A stretch of 64,000 nucleotides of DNA from Clostridiales bacterium (GTDB taxonomy: Bacteria > Bacillota > Clostridia > Lachnospirales > Lachnospiraceae): the NCBI GenBank assembly GCA_021204025.1, contig JAJQAC010000042.1, positions 1 through 64,000 on the forward strand. Reading direction: 5' to 3'. The notes beneath the pieces were generated by a model, which saw only the letters and a program-made list of their open reading frames with translations, made no database searches and was not told the origin of the DNA. Of this stretch, positions 33,299 through 41,018 are shown piece by piece (the first letter of the stretch is position 1; the number at the start of each line of letters is the position of its first letter). A program made the position numbers and the translations under genes.

Positions 33299-33422
33299 GG
33301 ATTTAACTCTCCTTTTTGTGATGGATTGGTGTTTGTCGGAATGTTTTTTGTCCGACAGGTCACAGTATAGCGGTTCAGGGGCTCCCTGTATAGTGAAGGT
33401 TGCTGGCAGGGGTGGAAGGTTG

Positions 33423-33463
33423 TTACAGGTCACATGCGGTTCTGCTGACGTGTGATCTGTACA
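33423..33463. repeat. Inverted repeat, family C copy 2
   Basis: TTACAGGTCACATG pairs imperfectly with GACGTGTGATCTGTA around CGGTTCTGCT. It resembles the hairpin at 28316-28357 in both arms. Confidence 0.5.
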
Positions 33464-33482
33464 GGGGAGGCTCATACTGTGC

Positions 33483-33511
33483 TAGTCTTTTTTAACAAAC
33501 TGTGCTACAAT
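33483..33511 (+). promoter_or_regulatory. Promoter of the polysaccharide locus
   Basis: TAGTCT (33483-33488), a 17 bp spacer and an extended -10 TGC-TACAAT (33506-33511). The ATG at 33510 overlaps the -10 box, so it cannot be the start codon of the next gene. Confidence 0.55.
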
Positions 33512-33557
33512 GAGCAAAAGAGATCCAAATATGTGCCAGAAAGGGGTTTCACCTGAT

Positions 33558-35594
33558 ATGAAAATAAAAGTTTCCAATTATATCTCACAGAAGATCGTGG
33601 ATGAGGGCATCTGTCAGGCGTTTACGGTTGTCGGCGGTGGCGCGATGCATTTAAATGACGCGCTGGGACATCAGCCGGGTCTGTCCTGCTTATATCAGCA
33701 TCATGAGCAGGCGTGCGCGATGGCGGCGGAGGCTTATGCGCGGATTCATAATAAGATTGGCCTTTTGTGCGTGACGACAGGACCCGGTGGTACGAATGCG
33801 ATTACCGGGGTAGTCGGAGGCTGGCTGGATTCCATTCCGATGCTGGTATTGTCCGGACAGGTCCGTTATGATACGACAGCGCGATGGTCCGGGACCGGGA
33901 TCCGTTCGATGGGAGATCAGGAATTTGACATTGTCCGTGCGATTTCTTGCATGACAAAATATAGCGAAATGGTGATAGACCCCCTGCGGATTCGTTTCTG
34001 TCTGGAGAAAGCGCTTTACCTTGCTCAGCATGGCAGACCGGGTCCCTGCTGGCTGGACATCCCGCTGGATGTGCAGGGTGCTTATGTAGACAGTGATGAT
34101 CTGATCGGCTTTGACGCGGATGATTATGAAAAAGGGGGTACTGGCTGGGCAGGCGGCGCTGCCGGTCATCTGATTGCGGAGGATGAAGCCGGGAAGGGCG
34201 AGATACGGAGAGTATCCGCACCGAAAGTGACAAAAGAAACTGCCTGTGCGGTGATTAAAAAGATCCGCGGGTCGAAACGCCCGGTGTTTATGGCAGGCAA
34301 CGGTATCCGGATCGCGGGAGCACATGAGGTATTCAAAGAAGTTGTCAAGCGCCTAGGCATCCCGGTTGTGACTGGCTGGAACAGCCAGGACTGCATTTAT
34401 GACGAGCATCCGCTGTATGTGGGAAGAAGCGGAAACATGGGTGACCGTCCGGGTAATTTCGCTGTGCAGAACAGCGATCTGGTATTTGCGGTCGGAAATC
34501 GTCTGAGTATTCGGATTGTAGGGTTCAACTACCAGACCTGGGCGAGGGCTGCGTATGTGATTGCGGCAGATATTGATGAAGAAGAACTGAAAAAACCGAG
34601 CGTGCATATCGATATGCCGCTGCATTGTGACGCAAAAGATCTGCTGGAGGTTATGGCGCAGGTACTGAGGGAAGAATCTGCGGGAGATCCTCTGTCTCAT
34701 CTGGAAGCAGACACCTGGTGCAGGGAAAACTGGCATACCGGCTGTGAAAACCTCTGGTCAGATCTTTCCTGCAGGCCGGTCTTTGATTGTGGAGAAGGTC
34801 TGCCGGGAATGACCTGGATTGAGACCTGTCAGTTCTGGAAGAAAAAATATCCGGTGATACAGTCAAAGCATCTGGAGGATGACGGGGTCAGAGAGGCTAA
34901 TGTCTACGCGCTGTGCAAAGAATTAAGTGATCAGGTCAAAGAAGGAGAATGGATCGTCGTGGGCAATGGCTCCGCCTGCGTAGCAGGCGGTCACTCCTAC
35001 CGGATTAAGAGAGATCAGCGCTTTATCAGCAATGACGCAATTGCGAGCATGGGGTACGACCTGCCCGCAGCGATCGGTGTATATATGGCGTCGCGCGATC
35101 CGGAATATACCTCCGGGAGGAAACACGATGTAATCCTGCTCACCGGGGACGGCAGTATTCAGATGAATATCCAGGAATTACAGACGATCATCCATCATCG
35201 GATGCCGGTTAAGACATTTTTAATCAATAACGGCGGCTATCATTCGATCCGCCAGACACAGAAGAATTATTTTGGCGAGCCGTTGGTGGGGATCGGAGTG
35301 GACAGTCATGACCTGAGCTTCCCGGATATGGAGAAACTGGCGGCGGCTTATGGATTCCCTTATGTGCGCGCCTGCCATAACGGCGAGCTGGCAGGAGCGA
35401 TCCGGGAAGCGCTTGCGATCGAGGGGCCGGTGATCTGTGAGATCTTTGTCACAATGGATCAGAATTTTGAACCGAAATCATCAGGAAAGCGTCTGCCGGA
35501 CGGTACCATGGTGTCGCCGCCGCTTGAGGATCTGTCGCCGTTTTTGCCGGATGAGGAGATGGATGAGATGATGATTATCCCGCGGGTGAAATAG
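33558..35594 (+). CDS. TPP-dependent acetolactate-synthase-like enzyme of the sugar locus
   Basis: A 678-residue thiamine-diphosphate enzyme. The N-terminal domain has the catalytic Glu in YQHHEQACAMAAEAYAR and the block TTGPGGTNAITGV. The C-terminal domain has the TPP-Mg motif GDGSIQMNIQELQT followed by NNGGYHSIRQTQ. It is longer than acetolactate synthase (about 560) because of inserts near residues 190-225 and 375-440. No regulatory subunit gene is adjacent. The genes downstream are sugar SDRs and a C-methyltransferase, so it more likely adds a two-carbon branch to a nucleotide sugar (YerE-like) or makes a decarboxylated sugar precursor than serves amino-acid synthesis. ATG 33558 is chosen because the promoter overlaps the earlier ATG. 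Confidence 0.72.
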   Translation: MKIKVSNYISQKIVDEGICQAFTVVGGGAMHLNDALGHQPGLSCLYQHHEQACAMAAEAYARIHNKIGLLCVTTGPGGTNAITGVVGGWLDSIPMLVLSGQVRYDTTARWSGTGIRSMGDQEFDIVRAISCMTKYSEMVIDPLRIRFCLEKALYLAQHGRPGPCWLDIPLDVQGAYVDSDDLIGFDADDYEKGGTGWAGGAAGHLIAEDEAGKGEIRRVSAPKVTKETACAVIKKIRGSKRPVFMAGNGIRIAGAHEVFKEVVKRLGIPVVTGWNSQDCIYDEHPLYVGRSGNMGDRPGNFAVQNSDLVFAVGNRLSIRIVGFNYQTWARAAYVIAADIDEEELKKPSVHIDMPLHCDAKDLLEVMAQVLREESAGDPLSHLEADTWCRENWHTGCENLWSDLSCRPVFDCGEGLPGMTWIETCQFWKKKYPVIQSKHLEDDGVREANVYALCKELSDQVKEGEWIVVGNGSACVAGGHSYRIKRDQRFISNDAIASMGYDLPAAIGVYMASRDPEYTSGRKHDVILLTGDGSIQMNIQELQTIIHHRMPVKTFLINNGGYHSIRQTQKNYFGEPLVGIGVDSHDLSFPDMEKLAAAYGFPYVRACHNGELAGAIREALAIEGPVICEIFVTMDQNFEPKSSGKRLPDGTMVSPPLEDLSPFLPDEEMDEMMIIPRVK

Positions 35595-35595
35595 G

Positions 35596-36525
35596 ATGAG
35601 AGTGATTGTTACGGGAGCAGCCAGTTTTATCGGTTCCGCGGTGGTTTGCCGGCTGTTAAATCAGGGCGATTTTGTCTGCGCCATCGTGCGGCCGGCTTCG
35701 AGGAATCTGCCGGGACTCCTGCAGAAGATATCAAAGCCGGATCAAAGCCGGGTCGAGGTCATTGAGATGGATCTGCATCAGATCGATCATCTGCCGGAAC
35801 AGATATCAGCCGGATCCTGGGACGGGTGGATCCATGTCGGCTGGGATGGAGCCGGCAGTGATAACCGGACCAGGAAGGATGTGCAACAGCTCAATGTTTC
35901 GCAGACGCTTCTGGCGGTACGCACGGCGGAAAAGATTGGCTGTCGACGGTTTGTTTTTACCGGCTCACAGGCAGAATACGGGATCTGGCATGAGACGGTC
36001 ACAGAGGAAACCCCCTGCCGGCCGGTTTCTGAGTATGGTAAGGCGAAAGCAGCGGTCGCCGCTGCGGCAGGTAAGTTGTGCCGGTCGCTGAAAATCGAGT
36101 ATATCCATACAAGAATTTACAGTGTTTACGGGCCGGGGGATCATCCCTGGACGTTGGTCAATTCTTGTCTGCGCACCTGGCGGGCTGGGGAAACAATGCG
36201 GCTGGGAGCGTGTACGCAGCAATGGAATTTTCTTTATATTGATGACGCTGCGGCGGCTTTGTGCTGTCTGCTGACGGAAGGGAAGCCCGGCTTTTATAAT
36301 GTGGCAGGAGCGGATACGCGTTGTCTTCGTTCGTTTATCGAAGAGATGTATCGACTCTGCGGAAAGCGGGGAGATTATGAATATGGAGAACGCCCGCAGA
36401 ACGCGGAAGGAGCCGCGGATCTGATCCCGGATATCAGCCGGCTTCTTGCAGATACGGGCTGGCGGCCACAGGTGTCCTTTGAAGAGGGAATCCGCAAAAT
36501 GCTGGCGTTGGGAGGAGAAGAATGA
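35596..36525 (+). CDS. NAD-dependent epimerase/dehydratase (sugar SDR)
   Basis: A 309-residue extended short-chain dehydrogenase. The dinucleotide site is VTGAASFIGSAVV at the N terminus. The catalytic Ser/Thr lie in FTGSQAEYG and the YxxxK in YGKAKAAV. A substrate-side block SVYGPGDHPWTLV is shared with the paralogue at 39061. It probably reduces or epimerises an NDP-linked deoxysugar. It begins 1 bp after the TPP enzyme gene and overlaps the methyltransferase gene by 4 bases, so the three are coupled. Confidence 0.82.
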   Translation: MRVIVTGAASFIGSAVVCRLLNQGDFVCAIVRPASRNLPGLLQKISKPDQSRVEVIEMDLHQIDHLPEQISAGSWDGWIHVGWDGAGSDNRTRKDVQQLNVSQTLLAVRTAEKIGCRRFVFTGSQAEYGIWHETVTEETPCRPVSEYGKAKAAVAAAAGKLCRSLKIEYIHTRIYSVYGPGDHPWTLVNSCLRTWRAGETMRLGACTQQWNFLYIDDAAAALCCLLTEGKPGFYNVAGADTRCLRSFIEEMYRLCGKRGDYEYGERPQNAEGAADLIPDISRLLADTGWRPQVSFEEGIRKMLALGGEE

Positions 36526-37718
36526 AGAATCATTGTATTTGCTGTGGAAAGAAACTACCGGTAAAACCGCTGTTTGTGCTGGAGGACGCACCCGCATCGG
36601 CGCAGGATATCTCGGACGCCAAAGCAGTAAAAGGGGATCGCGGCGTGACGCTGGGACTCTATCAGTGCGAAATGTGCGGGCTGGTGCAGTTTGACTGCGA
36701 ACCGGTTTCTTATTATCGCGATGTGATTCGGGCAGGTGGTTTTACGACGACGATGACAGGACTGCGCCGGGAACAGTATCGGCGTATGATTAAAACTTAT
36801 GACCTGAAAGGGAAAAAATTTATTGAGGTCGGATGCGGCCGTGGAGAATTTATCAAGGTGCTGACAGAATTTCCGGTTTCGGTTGCCGGCATGGAACATA
36901 AAGCGGATCTGGTGGACATCGCGAGGGCAGATGGGCTTTGCGTCTGGAGAGAATTTCCGGAGAGAGGGGATCAGAACTTTGACGGCGGTCCTTACGATGT
37001 TTTTTTATCCTTTAATTTCCTTGAACATCAGCCGGATCCATCGGTGATGCTGCAGGCAATTTATCATAATCTTTCTGAAGACGGAATGGGACTGGTGACG
37101 GTGCCGGCACTCGAATATATCGCAGAACAGGGAAGCTATTATGAGCTGATTCGCGACCATATAGCATATTATTCGATGGATACTCTGCAGGAATTGCTGG
37201 AAAGAAATGGCTTTCAGGTGCTGGAAGAGGAGTTGATTAACCGCGATACGATTACGATGACGGTAAAGAAAATGCCGCTCACGGATCAGACGCTTCAGAA
37301 TGTCGGAGAAAAGGTGCGGGATGACGCGCTGGCTCGTTCTCTGCAGGCCGGTTATTATAAAGTACAGGAAGAGATCGACGCATTGACAGCAAATCTTACT
37401 GCCGCAGGCAGAACGCTCGCTCTGTGGGGCGCGGGTCATCAGGGCTTTACTCTGGCGGCGACGACAAAACTTGGGGATTGCGCCCGCTATATCATCGACT
37501 CAGCGCCATTTAAGCAGGGGCGTTTTGCTCCGGCCTCCCATCTGCCGATTGTGCCGCCGGAACATTTTTATGAAGAGCCGGTGGACGCGGTTTTAATCGT
37601 CGCGCCAGGGTATACCGATGAGATTGCAGGATCCGCGAAGGAAAAGTTTGGCGATGAGGTATCGATTCTGGCGATGCGGACGGATCATATTGAGGTGATG
37701 GCAGGCGGCTGGGAGTAA
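36522..37718 (+). CDS. Sugar C-methyltransferase (TylC3/NovU-like)
   Basis: A 398-residue protein. The N-terminal zinc-binding part has CICCGK and CEMCGL pairs. The central SAM-dependent fold has FIEVGCGRGEFIKVL and a FNFLEHQPDP motif. The C-terminal domain (TLALWGAGHQGFTLAATTKL, then VDAVLIVAPGYTDEI) is the Methyltransf_14-type domain of nucleotide-sugar C-methyltransferases. It would transfer a methyl group to a keto-deoxysugar carbon. The start overlaps the SDR stop (ATGA). Confidence 0.82.
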   Translation: MKNHCICCGKKLPVKPLFVLEDAPASAQDISDAKAVKGDRGVTLGLYQCEMCGLVQFDCEPVSYYRDVIRAGGFTTTMTGLRREQYRRMIKTYDLKGKKFIEVGCGRGEFIKVLTEFPVSVAGMEHKADLVDIARADGLCVWREFPERGDQNFDGGPYDVFLSFNFLEHQPDPSVMLQAIYHNLSEDGMGLVTVPALEYIAEQGSYYELIRDHIAYYSMDTLQELLERNGFQVLEEELINRDTITMTVKKMPLTDQTLQNVGEKVRDDALARSLQAGYYKVQEEIDALTANLTAAGRTLALWGAGHQGFTLAATTKLGDCARYIIDSAPFKQGRFAPASHLPIVPPEHFYEEPVDAVLIVAPGYTDEIAGSAKEKFGDEVSILAMRTDHIEVMAGGWE

Positions 37719-37724
37719 TGAGGA

Positions 37725-38789
37725 TCAGAATAACCGCCGGATCAGAGGAATTTTGCGGCAAACGAGTGTAACAGCGACAGATACCGTCGTAATCAGCAGA
37801 CTTTCGCACAGATTGAGCGGCCAGCCGTTATAAGCGGTGAGACGTTCGAAGAGGTACGGTGTCAGCAGAGAGATCAAGGGCAGGTGCAGGTAAAATACAC
37901 CCAGACTGGATCTGCCCACCGTGGATGCAAACCAGCGCAGCGGTGCACAGCGCGCAAATTCCAGATGCTGAACCAGGAGAAAAGCGCCGCAGGAAAAAAG
38001 TATGGTCGAGCACCAGTAATACCCGCTTGTCAGATGGACGCCTTCCCAGCGGATTGATCCGGTCTGGATATATTTGGTGAGATCCAGTCCGATCAGACCG
38101 AGGAGGCAGAACAAGCCGGAGAGACGGACGGATATTCTGTCACGTCGGTCATAGAGCTCGCCGCCGAGCAGATAATAAAACATATAGTTGGAATGACGCA
38201 GACTGAAAGGATTAATCTCACCAAAACCGGAGATATCCCAGGCCGAGCGCCCGATTATTTTCGAAAGGAAGGCAATCAGCAGATTGCCGTCCGCCAGCAG
38301 CTGGTTAAAGACAAAGAGTACGGCAAGCGCATACAGGGTCAGCCGCCGGTCATGCTCACGGCACAGATGGAAAAGCGGGGCGGCGAGCAGCACCGTAAGC
38401 ATCGCATCGATAAACCACAGATGACCGGTAGAAACGGCATTCAGGGAATCAAATAAAAAAAGATAGGATAAAAAATCCCTCAGAGTACCGGCCGTGGCAC
38501 CGTTCAGATGATGATAAAAGACAAAATAAATCATGCGCCAGCATATAAGAACCGCATACATATTCCCAATACGGAAAATATGTTTTTTGAGGTCAAAAGG
38601 GCGGGAAAAGAAAAGCGCGCCGGACACCAGAAAAAAACAGGGGACAGCAGTATTGCCCACCATCATAAACAGATTATCGGCAATGCTGGACGGATTCAAC
38701 TGGACATTGTGAAAAAAAACAACCATAATAATCGCGACGCCCTTGAGAAAATCCAGCGCCGGATCCCGCATTGTGCCAGACTGGGACAT
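37725..38789 (-). CDS. Acyltransferase 3 family membrane protein
   Basis: A 354-residue membrane protein with about ten hydrophobic segments. The N-terminal motif DFLKGVAIIMVVFFHN has the conserved His, and the family Arg lies at the end of an FFLVSGALFFSRPF segment. These enzymes acetylate or otherwise acylate surface glycans. It is the only minus-strand gene within the locus, with its stop 6 bp from the methyltransferase stop, so it is convergent and separately expressed. It probably decorates the polymer made here. Confidence 0.82.
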   Translation of the reverse strand: MSQSGTMRDPALDFLKGVAIIMVVFFHNVQLNPSSIADNLFMMVGNTAVPCFFLVSGALFFSRPFDLKKHIFRIGNMYAVLICWRMIYFVFYHHLNGATAGTLRDFLSYLFLFDSLNAVSTGHLWFIDAMLTVLLAAPLFHLCREHDRRLTLYALAVLFVFNQLLADGNLLIAFLSKIIGRSAWDISGFGEINPFSLRHSNYMFYYLLGGELYDRRDRISVRLSGLFCLLGLIGLDLTKYIQTGSIRWEGVHLTSGYYWCSTILFSCGAFLLVQHLEFARCAPLRWFASTVGRSSLGVFYLHLPLISLLTPYLFERLTAYNGWPLNLCESLLITTVSVAVTLVCRKIPLIRRLF

Positions 38790-38920
38790 AAGTGGTCTAC
38801 CTCCTGTTATCTTTTTCTGATTGTATGATGCAAGGATGACAATGTATTGATCATTATAGATTATAATAGAAGAAAGATAAAATGTAAACCTTACGTGGTT
38901 TTATAAGCAAGTATTGATAT

Positions 38921-38970
38921 ATGCCATATAGTAGTTCCTGAGAGGATATTCTTTCCTCTCAGGAACGGAT
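38921..38970. repeat. Palindromic repeat, family B, short copy
   Basis: GTTCCTGAGAGG (38934-38945) and CCTCTCAGGAAC (38955-38966) form a 12 bp perfect stem. The preceding GATATATGCC and AGTAGT and the following ACGGA match the borders of the copies at 44362 and 51929, so this looks like an internally deleted member. Confidence 0.6.
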
Positions 38971-39031
38971 GGGATATCAGTAACATAGCTCGGGATAAAC
39001 AGACAAACTTCATTGTATGTCGCGGATCGGC

Positions 39032-39037
39032 TATAAA
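39032..39037 (+). promoter_or_regulatory. Possible -10 box before the second SDR gene
   Basis: TATAAA lies 17 bp after TTCATT (39009-39014) and 24 bp before ATG 39061. The -35 is weak. Confidence 0.3.
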
Positions 39038-39060
39038 GGGTTGACAGAAAGAGGATAATT

Positions 39061-40050
39061 ATGGTAGAACTGGCAGGAAAAAAGATAATCATAACCGGAG
39101 CAACCGGTTTTATCGGGCGAAATACGGCAAAGCAGCTGCTGGAAGCAGGCGCTCAGGTTTACGCACTGGTACGACCGGGATCAAAACAGCGCAGTCTCCT
39201 GCCGGCAGATGCCGGATTCCATGAGATTCCGGGAGATCTGGCGCATGTCAGAGAAGCGCTGGAATCGGCAAAGGATCGATACCCCTCGCTGGTAGGCAGT
39301 TCACCGGATGCATTTCTGCATTTTGCCTGGGGCGGCGTTAATCGAGAGGAAATTGATTCTCCACAAGTGCAGGAGCAGAATGTGGCCCAGTCGTTGGTCT
39401 GCCTGAAAGCCGCGCATGATCTGGGGTGCCGTGTATTTATGGATGCGGGCTCGCGCGTGGAGTACGGCATTACGAAGGACGGAGTGATGTCCGAGGAGAT
39501 GACATGCCATCCGGTCAATGCTTACGGCAGGGCGAAGCTGGCGTTTTATGAAAAGGCTGCGCCGCTTTGCAGAGAGTGGGGGATGACCTACGATCATCTC
39601 CGTTTTTTCAGTGTTTACGGACCGGGGGATCATCCCTGGTCGATCATCTCCACACTGACCAGAGAATTACCTCAGGGAAAAACCGTCTCTTTAAGCGCAT
39701 GCAGACATCGATGGAATTTTATGGATATTGAGGATGCGTCGCGCGCAGTCAGAGAACTCCTCTGCCACAGCGATGCCTTTGAGGGACAGACTCATATCGT
39801 TAATGTCGCCAGTACCGATACCCGTGTGCTGCGAAAATTTGTGGAGGAGATTCACAGGCTTTGCGGAGGACTGGGGACACTTGATTACGGGACCTTCGTC
39901 CAGGCAAAGGAAGGCGCATTGTCGATCTGTCCTCAGACGGATGCGTTAATTTACCTGACAGAAGGAGCCTGGAAAGAAAAAATCTCATTTAAGGAGGGAA
40001 TTCTGCGCATCCTGGCGTCAACGCCGCAGAAGGCAGGAGAGAGCCAATGA
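39061..40050 (+). CDS. NAD-dependent epimerase/dehydratase (second sugar SDR)
   Basis: A 329-residue extended SDR. The NAD site is ITGATGFIGRNTAKQLLEAG, the active site includes MDAGSRVEYG and YGRAKLAFYEK, and SVYGPGDHPWSII is shared with the SDR at 35596. It therefore likely acts on a related NDP-sugar, perhaps a successive step. It starts a run of overlapping plus-strand genes: its stop overlaps the next start by ATGA. RBS is AGAGGAT. Confidence 0.82.
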   Translation: MVELAGKKIIITGATGFIGRNTAKQLLEAGAQVYALVRPGSKQRSLLPADAGFHEIPGDLAHVREALESAKDRYPSLVGSSPDAFLHFAWGGVNREEIDSPQVQEQNVAQSLVCLKAAHDLGCRVFMDAGSRVEYGITKDGVMSEEMTCHPVNAYGRAKLAFYEKAAPLCREWGMTYDHLRFFSVYGPGDHPWSIISTLTRELPQGKTVSLSACRHRWNFMDIEDASRAVRELLCHSDAFEGQTHIVNVASTDTRVLRKFVEEIHRLCGGLGTLDYGTFVQAKEGALSICPQTDALIYLTEGAWKEKISFKEGILRILASTPQKAGESQ

Positions 40051-41012
40051 AGAAAATAAGCGTTTTGATTCCGTGTTATAATGAAGAAGAAAATGTAGCT
40101 CCGATCAGTGAGGCTGTGGTCGGAATCCTGACGAAGGAACTGCCGCAGTATGATTATGAACTGGTTTTTATTGATAACAATTCGACCGATCAGACCCGGC
40201 CGATTCTGCGAAGGCTGTGCGCGGAGAATCCAAAAATCAAGGCGATTTTCAACGCGAAAAATTTTGGCCAGTTTAATTCGCCGTATTACGGAATGCTGCA
40301 GGTGACCGGGGACTGCGTGATTGAGATGGTGGCAGATTTTCAGGATCCGGTAGATATGATCCCGAAATATGTCCGGGCATGGGAAGAAGGTTACCGTATC
40401 GTGATCGGAATCAAAACCAGCAGTCAGGAAAACCGCCTGATGTATGCTCTGCGAAGCTGCTATTATAAACTGATCAAAAAGTTTTCCGATGTAGAGCAGA
40501 TTGAGCATTTTACCGGTTCCGGTCTTTATGACCGGTCATTTATTGAGGTGTTGAGGGATCTGGACGATCCGACGCCTTTTTTGAGAGGGATTGTCGCGGA
40601 GCTGGGATTCCGGCGTAAGGAAATCCCATATGAGCAGCCGAAACGCCGTGCCGGAAAGACTCATAACAATTTTTACCGCCTTTATGACGCCGCGATGCTG
40701 AGTGTGACGTCATATACAAAGGCAGGACTGCGCCTGGCGACGTTTGCGGGGGCACTCAGCTGTATCGGCAGCTTTGTAGTAGCGATTATCTACCTGGTGA
40801 TGAAGCTGATCTGGTGGGATCGTTTCCCCGCAGGTATGGCGCCGATGCTGATCGGTATGTTGTTCCTGGGGTCGGTGCAGATATTTTTTATCGGCATGGT
40901 TGGGGAGTACGTGCTTTCGATCAATCAGCGCGTGATGAAACGACCGCTGGTAATCGAAGAAGAACGGCTGAATTTTGAGCAGGAAGACGATCATGAAGAA
41001 AAGGAAACTTAA
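40047..41012 (+). CDS. GT2 glycosyltransferase, GtrB/DPMS-like with two membrane helices
   Basis: A 321-residue polyprenyl-phosphate glycosyltransferase type. The N terminus ISVLIPCYNEEENVAPISEA is the GT2 opening. VFIDNNSTDQT and VEMVADFQDPVDM give the DxD-type metal site. The C-terminal third has two membrane helices (LATFAGALSCIGSFVVAIIY, then MLFLGSVQIFFIGMVGEYVL). GtrB-like enzymes load a sugar on undecaprenyl phosphate for transfer outside the cell. It is coupled to both neighbours. Confidence 0.85.
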   Translation: MKKISVLIPCYNEEENVAPISEAVVGILTKELPQYDYELVFIDNNSTDQTRPILRRLCAENPKIKAIFNAKNFGQFNSPYYGMLQVTGDCVIEMVADFQDPVDMIPKYVRAWEEGYRIVIGIKTSSQENRLMYALRSCYYKLIKKFSDVEQIEHFTGSGLYDRSFIEVLRDLDDPTPFLRGIVAELGFRRKEIPYEQPKRRAGKTHNNFYRLYDAAMLSVTSYTKAGLRLATFAGALSCIGSFVVAIIYLVMKLIWWDRFPAGMAPMLIGMLFLGSVQIFFIGMVGEYVLSINQRVMKRPLVIEEERLNFEQEDDHEEKET

Positions 41013-41018
41013 AGGTTT

